A DNA stretch of 64,000 bases from Aquilaria yunnanensis (taxonomy: Eukaryota > Streptophyta > Magnoliopsida > Malvales > Thymelaeaceae), in NCBI GenBank assembly GCA_039654915.1, contig CM077594.1, forward strand, positions 91,278,893 through 91,342,892, written 5' to 3'. The notes below the pieces were generated by a model. That model had not been told where the DNA came from, made no database searches, and was given only the letters and a program-made list of their open reading frames with translations. Positions 12,111 to 21,851 of this stretch are shown one piece after another (the stretch's first letter is position 1; each line of letters begins with the position of its first letter). The position numbers and the translations under genes are program-made.

Positions 12111-13710
12111 TGTGGCAACATCGGGTTTTCTGGGAGTCGCCACCAATCAGTTTTCGCTTAGGTCGATTGGACACCTAAAATATTGGTCTGCAAGAGTTCG
12201 GGGGTTCGGGAGTACGGTTACGTTAAAACAACTTTGTTAAAACGCCCAAAAATTGGTACCTTAGTTGATTTCAATTTTGTCTTGCTTTGCTTTAAAAATA
12301 TTCAGTTAATGTTCTAAACAGAAATTTTAACTGAATTAGTCGGATGTGGATTTTTGGTAATTAATTTGTATAGAATTTTATACTTCCGAACCATGGACTC
12401 TGCCGAGTCATTTGGACACGGAAGATTTGATTCCGAACCATGGACTCTGCCGAGTCATTTGGACACGGAATTTGGTGAAATTTTAAATAATTTAATCCAT
12501 ATTGTAAACATGGATTTTTATCTTTGTATTTATTTAATTTATTTAATTAAAAAGGTTGATATTTTTCCAAACCGTAGATCCTGCCGGATCATCCGGATAT
12601 GGAAATTAATTTAAATTTAATTTATTATTAATTATTTAATTAATTATTATTAAATGGTACACATAGACTATATTTTTCAAAAATGTAATTTTTTATTAAT
12701 TATGTCAAAACTAATTTTATATTTATTAAAAAAAAGGGCTATTTAATTTAATCATATAATTAAGCTTAGCATTAATTTCTAAACTAATTCATAACTTTAA
12801 TATTCCAAACAAAACAAAAAAAGTAAAACAATGGCTAATTTGTAAATCAGAACAATATTAGAGTTTTGAATAGACAAATCAAATAAATCCAGGGGTAAAT
12901 TATTTATTAAAAATGTTTATCTAACCTAATCATGCAATTATACTTAATCTTATTTTTTTTGTTTCTTCATGCTCATAATCAAATGAACAAAATAATAAAT
13001 AAATAAATAAATAAATGAAAATAAACATTGGTGACCAAATTGTAAATCAAAACAACCTCAAAGTCTCAGACTAACAAATCAAATAAATCCAAGGACAAAT
13101 TATTTATTAAAATTACCTATCTAACTTAATCATATAATTAAGCTTAATGTCAATTCCTAAGTTAATTTATGCCTTTAATTAGCTGAGCAAACAAAAAGTA
13201 TAATAGAAAATAAGTAAATTAATGACTTAATTGTAAATTAAAACAAATTAAAGTCTCAATTAGACAAATCAAATAAACCCAGAAGCACAAATTAAAATTA
13301 TGTCGAAATTATGGACTTTCATAACTGGGTCAATAACGAGCCGATTTGCGATCCGGGTTTCGTTATTCAATTTTAATTTTGGTTTATTTATTTATTTTAA
13401 ATAAAATCCAAACCATGGATTCTAACCGAACCATCTGGATATGGACTTTTGTGATTTACTACTGTCCTAAATTCATTTTTAGAATTTTATTAAATCCACG
13501 CGGAATGATTTTTTTAGATGCATCGTGAATATTAAATAATAATTAAACTATCCCAAAATTAAATAGATAAACAAACTAAGAAAAAAAAATTCAGATTATA
13601 TTCCTACATCAATTTTATGGCTAAATTTAAATGAATGGTCAAAATAGACAAAATAAACAAAGGAACTTAAAGCAAAGAAAACAATAAAACTTGCTGAGTG
13701 GTTAATCTGC

Positions 13711-13742
<32 letters not shown>

Positions 13743-14627
13743 ATATGTTAGTGACTTACATGATCAAAATAAAGAAAAGCTAAGGTCTAAACAGAATTTT
13801 ACCAAAAAAAAAAAACGTAAAAGAATAGTCTTTGACTTCTGGTCAAAAATTAAAATAAAAAAAAAATAAATAAAAAACGTATGGCGTTTACTGCCTTCTT
13901 CTTTCTTCAGGCATCGTCCGACGAGCACGGCAGAGGACGACGGCTAGGGGGCGCTGGAGCTGGGTGGCTGGTGGCGCGACGCAAGGGTGATCTGGCTGGC
14001 GGGTGAAGGCGAAGCTGGTGGCGAAGGCGAAGCTGGCGGTGGCTGTCGGCAGCTGGAGACGGCTGGAGGTGTGATCGACGACGGCGAGCTCGGACGGGCC
14101 GTCGACGCAGAGGAGGAGGCCCATCCAGCAGAGGAAGGGCATCGGGCTGGAACAGAGGGGGCGAAAGGGAAGAGAGAGGGAAGAAAAGGGAGAGATGAGA
14201 GAATGAGCGAAGATAGGGAGAAGCCGAGAGAGAAGAAGAGAGAAATTTTTTTTTTTCGAAGAGAGCCCCCGTGAGAGGGAGAGAAGATAAGATTTTCTCT
14301 CCAATGATAGAGGCCTAGAGCCTTCTAAAAATATCCCAGCCTTTCCCCAGGATGGCTCAGCTGGGGAAGGAATTTTTTTGTTTTTAATTTTAATTTTTTT
14401 AATTAATTAATAATTAGTTAAGAAATAATTAATAATTAATTAATATTTCTAATACACACATACAGATATATATGTATACCTATATATATATTTTAACTAA
14501 CACCATATGACAAAAATGTCCCCCACTAAACTAATAATATATTATTTTTGTTAAATTAATTTTTTTAGTTAATAATTTTTAATTAATTAATTTTTTTTTA
14601 ATAGTCGGACGAAATTGGGTGTCAACA
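12111..14627 (-). repeat. 3' LTR of the 17-kb element (left copy)
   Basis: 2517 bp. It contains several copies of a hairpin motif (12386-12470, 12566-12603, 13408-13441), long AT-rich stretches, an A-run at 13713-13738, and a GC-rich block at 13900-14280. By eye it differs from the right LTR by roughly a dozen substitutions plus length changes in homopolymers and short AT tracts. Open frames in the GC block (138 codons minus, 95 codons plus) are kept in both LTRs but look like by-products of composition. Confidence 0.95.
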
Positions 14628-14640
14628 GCTGCCCCCCTTT
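14628..14640 (-). other. polypurine tract
   Basis: On the minus strand AAAGGGGGGCAGC abuts the TGTTGACACCC start of the 3' LTR. This is the expected position and composition for the plus-strand DNA primer of an LTR retrotransposon and fixes the element's orientation as minus. Confidence 0.85.
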
Positions 14641-14731
14641 GCATGCTTCATGGGACATGATGTATGCAAAGTCGTTATCAAATTTCGTCCGGCTTAGCTA
14701 GGCATTGAGAATTTTCTCGTCGCCTAAACTC

Positions 14732-16205
14732 AGAGGTTAAGGAATCTTCCTTAGAGCCTCTGCGATAGGAACTCTCCTATCATTAAAGGGAAAATTTGAT
14801 AATTTTGAGGTTAAGGGTCCTACCTTAGAACCTCGACGATAGGAACTCTCCTATCGTTTGAAGGAAAATTGATGATTTTGAGGTTAAGGGTCCTACCTTA
14901 GAACCTCGACGATAGGAACTCTCCTATCGTTTGAAGGAAAATTGATGATTTTGAGGTTAAGGGTCCTACCTTAGAACCTCGACGATAGGAACTCTCCTAT
15001 CGTTTGAAGGAAAATTGATTGTTTTGAGGTTAAGGGTCCTACCTTAGAACCTCGACGATAGGAACTCTCCTATCGTTTGAAGCAAAATTGATGATTTTGA
15101 GGTTAAGGGTCCTACCTTAGAACCTCGACGATAGGAACTCTCCTATCGTTTGAAGGAAAATTAATTATTTTGAGGTTAAGGGTCCTACCTTAGAACCTCG
15201 ACGATAGGAACTCTCCTATCGTTTGAAGGAAAATTGATTGTTTTGAGGTTAAGGGTCCTACCTTAGAACCTCGACGATAGGAACTCTCCTATCGTTTGAA
15301 GGAAAATTGATTGTTTTGAGGTTAAGGGTCCTACCTTAGAACCTCGACGATAGGAACTCTCCTATCATTTGAAGGAAAATTGATTGTTTTGAGGTTAAGG
15401 GTCCTACCTTAGAACCTCGACGATAGGAACTCTCCTATCGTTTGAAGGAAAATTGATTGTTTTGAGGTTAAGGGTCCTACCTTAGAACCTCGACGATAGG
15501 AACTCTCCTATCGTTTGAAGGAAAATTGATTGTTTTGAGGTTAAGGGTCCTACCTTAGAACCTCGACGATAGGAACTCTCCTATCATTTGAAGGAAAATT
15601 GATTGTTTTGAGGTTAAGGGTCCTACCTTAGAACCTCGACGATAGGAACTCTCCTATCGTTTGAAGGAAAATTGATGATTTTGAGGTTAAGGGTCCTACC
15701 TTAGAACCTCGACGATAAGAACTCTCCTATCGTTTGAAGGAAAATTGATTGTTTTGAGGTTAAGGGTCCTACCTTAGAACCTCGACGATAGGAACTCTCC
15801 TATCGTTTGAAGGAAAATTGATGATTTTGAGGTTAAGGGCCCTACCTTAGAACCTCGATGAATGAAAATTGATAATTTTGAGGTTAAGGGTCCTACCTTA
15901 GAACCTCGACGATAGGAACTCTCCTATCGTTTGAAGGAAAATTGATGATTTTGAGGTTAAGGGCCCTACCTTAGAACCTCGACGATAGAAACTCTCCTAT
16001 CGTTTGAAGGAAAATTGATGATTTTGAGGTTAAGGGCCCTACCTTAGAACCTGGACGATAGGAACTCTCCTATCGTTTGAAGGAAAATTGATGATTTTGA
16101 GGTTAAGGGTCCTACCTTAAAACCTTGATGAATGAAAATTGATGATTTTGAGGTTAAGGGCCCTACCTTAGAACCTCTAACGATAGGAAAGGTTCTATCG
16201 TTGTA
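14732..16205. repeat. tandem array A, 73-bp unit
   Basis: About twenty copies of a 73-bp unit, many nearly identical. Each unit holds two dyads: GATAGGAACTCTCCTATC, and GAGGTTAAGG...CCTTAGAACCTC. Shortened units occur near 15850 and 16125 where the first dyad is lost. The array lies in the element's 3' untranslated region, between LOG and the polypurine tract. Confidence 0.97.
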
Positions 16206-16780
16206 AGATGGACTGAATGATTGATTGATCTCGAGGCAAAGGTTCCATCCTTAAAACCTCGGATTGATTGATTGATCTCGAGGCAAAGGTTCCATCCTTA
16301 AAACCTCGGATTGATTGATTGATGTCGAGGCAAAGGTTCCATCCTTAAAACCCCGGATTGATTGATTGATGTCGAGGCAAAGGTTTCATCCTTAAAACCC
16401 CGGATTGATTGATTGATGTCGAGGCAAAGGTTCCATCCTTAAAACCCCGGATTGATTGATTGATGTCGAGGCAAAGGTTCCATCCTTAAAACCTCGAATT
16501 GATTGATTGATGTCGAGGCAAAGGTTTCATCCTTAAAACCCCGGATTGATTGGTTGATGTCGAGGCAAAGGTTCCATCCTTAAAACCTCGAATTGATTGA
16601 TTGATGTCGAGGCAAAGGTTCCATCCTTAAAACCTCGGATTGATTATTGATGTCGAGGTAAAGGTTCCATCCTTAAAACCCCGGATTGATTGATTGATCT
16701 CGAGGCAAAGGTTCTATCCTTAAAACCTCGGATTGATTGATTGATTTCGAGGCAAAGGTTCCATCCTTAAAACCTCGATG
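16206..16780. repeat. tandem array B, 47-bp unit
   Basis: About twelve copies of GGATTGATTGATTGATGTCG followed by a GAGGCAAAGG...CCTTAAAACC(C/T)C dyad. The dyad is homologous to that of array A, so B appears to be a shortened derivative of the same ancestral unit. Confidence 0.95.
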
Positions 16781-18510
16781 ATGAAAATTGATTGTTTTTG
16801 AGGCAAAGGTTCCATCCTTAAAACCCAGATAATGAAAATTGATTGTTTCGAGGCAAAGGTTCCATCCTTAAAACTCCGATAATGAAAATTGATTGTTTTC
16901 GAGGCAAAGGTTCCATTCTTAAAACCCTGATAATGAAAATTGATTTTTTTCGAGGCAAAGGTTCCATCCTTAAAACCCCGATGGTGAAAATTGATTATTT
17001 TCGAGGCAAAGGTTCCATCCTTAAAACCCCGATGATGAAAATTGATTGTTTTCGAGGCAAAGGTTCCATCCTTAAAACCCCGACAATAGGAGCAGTCCTA
17101 CTGTTGATTGTTTTCGAGACAAAGGTTCCATCCTTAAAATCCCGACGATAGGAGCAGTCCTACCGTTGATTGTTTTCGAGACAAAGGTTCCATCCTTAAA
17201 ACCCCGATGATGAAAATTGATTATTTTCGAGGCAAAGGTTCCATCCTTAAAACCTCGGATTGATTGATTGATCTCGAGGCAAAGGTTCCATCCTTAAAAC
17301 CCCGATGATGAAAATTGATTATTTTCGAGGCAAAGGTTCCATCCTTAAAACCCCGATGATGAAAATTGATTGTTTTCGAGGCAAAGGTTCCATCCTTAAA
17401 ACCCCGATGATGAAAATTGATTATTTTCGAGGCAAAAGTTCCATCCTTAAAACCCCGATGATGAAAATTGATTATTTTTGAGGCAAAGGTTCCATCCTTA
17501 AAACCCCGATGATGAAAATTGATTGTTTTCGAGGTAAAGGTTCCATCCTTAAAACCCCGATGGTGAAAATTGATTATTTTCGAGGCAAAGGTTCCATCCT
17601 TAAAACCCCGATGATGAAAATTGATTGTTTTCGAGGCAAAGGTTCCATCCTTAAAACCCCGACAATAGGAGCAGTCCTACTGTTGATTGTTTTCGAGACA
17701 AAGGTTCCATCCTTAAAATCCCGACGATAGGAGCAGTCCTACCGTTGATTGTTTTCGAGACAAAGGTTCCATCCTTAAAACCCCGATGATGAAAATTGAT
17801 TATTTTCGAGGCAAAGGTTCTATCCTTAAAACCTCGGATTGATTGATTGATCTTGAGGCAAAGGTTCCATCCTTAAAACCCCGATGATGAAAATTGATTA
17901 TTTTCAAGGCAAAGGTTCCATCCTTAAAACCCCGATGATGAAAATTGATTGTTTTCGAGGTAAAGGTTCCATCCTTAAAACCCCGATGATGAAAATTGAT
18001 TATTTTCGAGGTAAAAGTTCCATCCTTAAAACCCCGATGATGAAAATTGATTATTTTTTAGGCAAAGGTTCCATCCTTAAAACCCCGATGATGAAAATTG
18101 ATTGTTTTCGAGGCAAAGGTTCCATCCTTAAAAGCCCGACAATAGGAGCAGTCCTACTGTTGATTGTTTTCGAGACAAAGGTTCCATCCTTAAAATCCCG
18201 AGGATAGGAGCAGACCTACCGTTGATTGTTTTCGAGACAAAGGTTCCATCCTTAAAACCCCGATGATGAAAATTGATTATTTTCGAGGCAAAGGTTCCAT
18301 CCTTAAAACCTCGGATTGATTGATTGATCTCGAGGCAAAGGTTTCATCCTTAAAACCCCGATGATGAAAATTGATTATTTTCGAGGCAAAGGTTCCATCC
18401 TTAAAACCCCGATGATGAAAATTGATTGTTTTCGAGGTAAAGGTTCCATCCTTAAAACCCCGATGATGAAAATTGATTTTGAGGCTAAAGAGCTTTCCTT
18501 AGGACCTCGA
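16781..18510. repeat. tandem array C, 51-bp unit with higher-order structure
   Basis: About thirty copies of a 51-bp unit (GATGATGAAAATTGATTGTT, then the GAGGCAAAGG...CCTTAAAACCCC dyad). A distinctive pair of variant units with ACAATAGGAGCAGTCCTACT recurs at about 17082, 17662 and 18138, showing larger segments of several hundred bp were duplicated. Because 51 is divisible by three, the array yields long open frames on the plus strand that are not genes. Confidence 0.95.
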
Positions 18511-19026
18511 GCGAAATTTATATGAAAGCAATTGAAATTGGAATAATTTTCTTCGAAAGTGTGAATTTTCATAATAGGTGAGTGCAAAAATTTAAACTTC
18601 GATAAGATGAGTGAATCTTGATGTTAACAATAACACTGACAAATTATGTAAAGGGAACGGATGTTTGGAATCAATATTCAAGGTTCATCTAATATTTTCT
18701 TCAGTAAATATAGATTCCCTTATGAGATATGTCATCCAAATAAGGTTAAAGCTTAACTAGCCCAAAATGTTATGCCTAGTAGACCTAATAGGATGCGTCT
18801 CAAGAGTAATAAAAATTACTCTTTACTCAGCCATTCCAACCTAAAGGCATTGTCCCATGGTTTTAATATCAGCATGGACGAAACTATCTTATAAGATAAC
18901 GAAATTCCCTGAAAATAAAAACTGAAATACGGAAGAAAATGCTGATAATTAAAACTAAAGGATAAGAAAAACGGATCAGATCGCTTCTTTCTTCCACAAT
19001 ACTTCAACAGGGTGAGTAGAGGACCA
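18511..19026. other. LOG 3' flank
   Basis: Non-repetitive sequence between the LOG stop codon (minus strand) and the tandem arrays. It should hold the 3' untranslated region and polyadenylation signal of LOG if LOG has its own transcript. No gene seen. Confidence 0.4.
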
Positions 19027-19656
19027 TTATGGGAGTGAACTGGTCGGGAAAGACTGTCGTGTCCAGTCTATCTGAATCATTGCTGGATCTGGTTCAGGAA
19101 CAAAAGCTTGTATTTTATCTAGCAATTCTTCAGCAGTTGTTGCGGATATTATGATTCGCCGTGCCACTCTTGATATGAAATTCTTTTGCATAGCATAATC
19201 CATAAAAGCTATCAGACCTGTAAAGAAATTGTTAACATTTAAAAGCCCAATGGATTTCTTATGCAAATTAAGTTGGGCCATGGAAGCAATTTGAAAGACT
19301 TCTCCCAATGTGCCAAAACCACCTGGTAGAGCGATAAAAGCATCAGCATTTAAAAGCATTTGTAACACACGCTCTTGTAAATTTTTAACCACTAATTCTT
19401 CTCCAATCGTGCCCCCAGAAATAAATTTCAGAGGTCCAGGGATAATGTCCAGAACTTGACTTCCTCCTAGAGATGCTGCTGATGCTACACCTCCCATTAA
19501 TCCGACACTACCTCCTCCATAAACTAAATGTATTTTTCGCTCAGCTAATACTCTACCCAAATGGTTGGCTGCCTTTAAATACTCTTCATCTTTTCCAGGA
19601 AAAGCCCCAGAAAATACACAAATACTTCGGGATTTACGAGTTGGGGTTTTCTCCAT
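19027..19656 (-). CDS. LOG-like: LOG-like cytokinin riboside 5'-monophosphate phosphoribohydrolase, intronless, inside LTR element
   Basis: LOG enzymes release active cytokinin bases from their nucleoside monophosphates in one step, in the cytosol and nucleus. The 209-residue ORF shows ICVFSGAFPG near the N-terminus, the nucleotide-binding VYGGGSVGLMGG (about residues 46-57), a conserved Arg in NLQERVLQM, and the hallmark PGGFGTLGE (PGGxGTxxE), followed by a typical LOG C-terminal half (KSIGLLNVNNFF, FISRVARRIIISA). Length is normal for the family. An upstream ATG at 19743 lies beyond the TATA element at 19686-19695, so the Met at 19656 is preferred. Cellular plant LOG genes usually have several introns and this copy has none, which suggests capture through an RNA intermediate. 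SGA replaces the usual CGS near the start. It is on the element's coding strand, downstream of the three cysteine-rich genes. Activity is unproven. Confidence 0.88.
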   Translation of the reverse strand: MEKTPTRKSRSICVFSGAFPGKDEEYLKAANHLGRVLAERKIHLVYGGGSVGLMGGVASAASLGGSQVLDIIPGPLKFISGGTIGEELVVKNLQERVLQMLLNADAFIALPGGFGTLGEVFQIASMAQLNLHKKSIGLLNVNNFFTGLIAFMDYAMQKNFISRVARRIIISATTAEELLDKIQAFVPEPDPAMIQIDWTRQSFPTSSLP

Positions 19657-19685
19657 TCCTATCCTTACCCTTGTGAGAAAAGAGG

Positions 19686-19695
19686 ATATATTTAT
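19686..19695 (-). promoter_or_regulatory. TATA box of LOG cassette
   Basis: Minus strand CTCTATAAATATATCC, 30 bp upstream of the ATG at 19656. The surrounding sequence (CTCTTCATCTCTATAAATA) is homologous to the segments upstream of the cysteine-rich genes at 20860 and 21685. The 5' leader would be only a few bases long unless transcription starts elsewhere. Confidence 0.65.
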
Positions 19696-19734
19696 AGAGA
19701 TGAAGAGATAAGGCAATAATTTTATTTTCAAGAA

Positions 19735-20210
19735 TGGATACATTATTGCCAGCTATTCACAGTAGTCACGAGTATGACTTTGGTCAGGTATGGGTACACT
19801 ATCGTTAAAAGAGGAGGAAAATTTTCAAAATAGCTGCTAGCATGTACAGTAGTCATTACTGTAGCTTACGTCAAGAGTAGGTACGTGATTGTTGGAAGAA
19901 AAGGAAAATTTTAAAAAGTGGCAACTATATACAGTAATCATAACTGTATCTCATGTCAGGAGTGGGTACATTATTGGGAGGATAATTTCAAAAGCGACAG
20001 CTAGCATGTACAGTAATCGTGACTTTGGTTCACGTCAGGAGTGAATACATTATTACCAAAAGGGGAGGAAAATTTCAAAAGCGACAGCTAGCGTGTACAG
20101 TAATCGTGACTTTGGTTCACGTCAGGAGTGGATACATTATTACCAAAAGGGGAGGAAAATTTCAAAAGCGACAGCTAGCATGTACAGTAATCGTGACTTT
20201 GATCCTCGTC
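19735..20210 (-). repeat. amplified upstream repeat (about 87 bp, five units) with TGACG motifs
   Basis: Units start near 19782, 19869, 19955, 20033 and 20120. Each holds a GTCAGGAGTGGGTACATTAT-like start, a GGAGGAAAATTTCAAAAGCG-like middle and a CTAGC(A/G)TGTACAGTAATCGT end. Read on the minus strand the unit junctions give TGACGTAA (19866-19873) and CCTGACGTG (20031-20039, 20118-20126), the core bound by TGA-class bZIP factors in as-1-type elements. The same sequence type occurs singly upstream of the cysteine-rich genes at 20880-20960 and 21700-21810, so this looks like an upstream promoter segment multiplied in front of LOG. Function is inferred. Confidence 0.72.
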
Positions 20211-20249
20211 TTCCACTGGCTTTGCGTCCAGTAATGGCTTCAATGCTTT

Positions 20250-20798
20250 CTATGAATCGGTGATTTGCATCTCATCTAGCTTTCTCACAAACTGGCAAAC
20301 AGGGTCGTTTAAGGTTAGATTCCCAAGACTGTAACGTTCTCGTTCTTTTTGGAGAATTATCCATAATCCAACAACCTCAAATTGCACTATTCCGCAAGAA
20401 TGCGCTTCAAGAACCTCTCGAATATCTTCTAGAGATTCCTTACGCAAGCCATTCTTAATGAATCTTATTCTATCATTACGATTTCTGGTGATCACTCCTG
20501 GAGAACGACATTTATTGCCGCAAATCCACCATCCACAATTATGACAAACGCCTAGCCTCTTTGCTCTTCTTTTTTTGGCATAAGCGCTTTTACCAAAGCC
20601 GGGCATACGGGGAAAGAACGCTTCTGAAACTTCACCAGCTGAACGAACCTTAGCTTCAATTAGCCACCGCACATTATCAGGAATGCCTTTGTGCATAAAT
20701 ACTCTGAATCGTTCACATCTAGCTTGATAAATCTTTTTAAGAACATTTATTGGGAAGGAAGGAAAATACTTTCGTAGGGCGGAAAGAGAAGACTCCAT
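20250..20798 (-). CDS. virus-like cysteine-rich nucleic-acid-binding protein, copy 1
   Basis: 182 residues. The N-terminal 70 residues are helical-looking (ALRKYFPSFPINVLKKIYQA). The centre has GKSAYAKKRRAKRLGVCHNC, an arginine/lysine-rich stretch running into a C-x2-C-x4-C-x3-C knuckle. The C-terminal 80 residues are novel to me (ends VCQFVRKLDEMQITDS). The central pattern is that of the cysteine-rich nucleic-acid-binding proteins encoded near the 3' end of carlavirus and vitivirus genomes, which act in nuclei, bind nucleic acid, and in some viruses suppress silencing or alter host transcription. An upstream Met at 20813 exists; 20798 is chosen because it aligns with the starts of copies 2 and 3. 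Copy 1 has Trp and Gly at two knuckle positions where copy 2 has Arg and Asp. A plant zinc-knuckle protein of independent origin is the alternative. Confidence 0.72.
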   Translation of the reverse strand: MESSLSALRKYFPSFPINVLKKIYQARCERFRVFMHKGIPDNVRWLIEAKVRSAGEVSEAFFPRMPGFGKSAYAKKRRAKRLGVCHNCGWWICGNKCRSPGVITRNRNDRIRFIKNGLRKESLEDIREVLEAHSCGIVQFEVVGLWIILQKERERYSLGNLTLNDPVCQFVRKLDEMQITDS

Positions 20799-20853
20799 TG
20801 ATGAAGGAGGCAAAGAAAGAAATTAGTGATTGTAGGAAACGAAAATAACTAAC

Positions 20854-20866
20854 ACATATTTATAGT
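20854..20866 (-). promoter_or_regulatory. TATA box of cysteine-rich gene copy 1
   Basis: Minus strand CACTATAAATATG, about 60 bp upstream of the ATG at 20798 and preceded by TTATCCCTTTCAT. Homologous to the LOG promoter segment and to that of copy 2. Confidence 0.6.
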
Positions 20867-21014
20867 GATGAAAGGGATAATGCGTTAATTACACTTACAG
20901 AAGCAAGTACATTATTGTCAAAAGAAAAGACAAATGACAGCTTATATGTACAGGAATCATGACCGTGGCTCTCATCTTCCACTGATTTATGTCCAGTAAT
21001 GGCTTCAATGCCTT

Positions 21015-21563
21015 CTATAAGTCGGGGATTTGCTTCCCATCCAGTTTCCTTACAAACTGACAAACAGGGTCGTTTAAAATCACATTCCCAAGACTGTAAC
21101 GGTTTCGTTCTTTATGGTAAGTTCTCCATAAACTGATAATTTCATATTGCACAAATCCGCAAGAATGCGCTTCAAGAGTCCCCCGGATATCCTCCAGAGA
21201 TTCATTACGCAGGCCACTCTTGATGAATTTTCTTTTATCTTCGCGATTTTTGGTGATCATCCTTGTGGACCGGCATTTAGTGTCGCAAATCCATCGTCCG
21301 CAATTATGACAGACACCTAGCCTCTTTGCTCTTCGCTTCTTGGCATAAGCGCTTTTACCAAAGCCGGGCATACGGGGAAAGAACGCTTCTGGAACTTCAC
21401 CAGCTGAACGAACCTTAGCTTCAATTAGCCACCGCACATTGTCAGGAATGCCTTTGTGCATAAAGACTCTAATCCTTTCACATCTAGCTTGGTAAATCAT
21501 TTTAAGAACATTTATTGGGATGGAAGGAAAGTATTTTCGCATGGCGGAAAGAGTAGAATCCAT
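21015..21563 (-). CDS. virus-like cysteine-rich nucleic-acid-binding protein, copy 2
   Basis: 182 residues, collinear with copy 1 without gaps and clearly its closest relative (the central block FPRMPGFGKSAYAKKRRAKR is identical). The knuckle reads CHNCGRWICDTKC. Arg/Lys-rich KKRRAKR is a probable nuclear localisation signal and RNA/DNA contact. Spacing to copy 1 (start to start) is 765 bp, and the duplicated unit includes the upstream promoter segment, so gene and promoter were copied together. No stop or frameshift. Differences from copy 1 are scattered substitutions that preserve length, which is what selection on the protein would leave, though a recent duplication would also do so. Confidence 0.72.
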   Translation of the reverse strand: MDSTLSAMRKYFPSIPINVLKMIYQARCERIRVFMHKGIPDNVRWLIEAKVRSAGEVPEAFFPRMPGFGKSAYAKKRRAKRLGVCHNCGRWICDTKCRSTRMITKNREDKRKFIKSGLRNESLEDIRGTLEAHSCGFVQYEIISLWRTYHKERNRYSLGNVILNDPVCQFVRKLDGKQIPDL

Positions 21564-21680
21564 TGATAAAAGAAGAATTTGAGAGAAGAGATGAAGAAAT
21601 CAGTTATTGTAGGAAACTGAAATAACCGATTATGAGAGTCAGAGAGTATTGCATCCGCTACTTAACCGGAAAGAAGAACA

Positions 21681-21693
21681 CGCATTTATAGCG
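21681..21693 (-). promoter_or_regulatory. TATA box of cysteine-rich gene copy 2
   Basis: Minus strand TCGCTATAAATGCG, preceded by TTATCCCTTTCA as in copy 1. It lies about 120 bp upstream of the ATG at 21563, farther than in copy 1, because of an insertion-like segment (21600-21670) containing TTAACCGGAAA. Confidence 0.55.
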
Positions 21694-21851
21694 ATGAAAG
21701 GGATAACGTGTCGATTACACTTAGGGGAGCATGTACATCTGTCAAAAGAAAATGCAAACTTTTCCAAATATAACAAACTGTATGTACAGTAATTGTGACT
21801 GTGACTCACATCTTCCACTGGCTTTACATCTAGTAACGGCATTAACGGCTT

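Noticed and set aside
12354..12614. 86-codon plus ORF in the LTR
   Set aside because: It translates the tandem hairpin motif (TMDSAESFGH twice) and lies antisense to the element.
13888..14304. 138-codon minus ORF in the LTR, repeated at 28373-28789
   Set aside because: Kept in both LTRs only because the LTRs are recent duplicates. Composition is GC-rich low-complexity and a 95-codon ORF overlaps on the other strand. No domain seen.
16843..18207. Long plus-strand open frames with repeated FRGKGSILKTP units
   Set aside because: The 51-bp satellite unit is a multiple of three, so any stop-free frame stays open. They are on the strand opposite to the element's genes.
14732..18510. Possible CRISPR-like repeat/spacer array
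   Set aside because: Units are directly tandem with no unique spacers, and the context is a plant retrotransposon.
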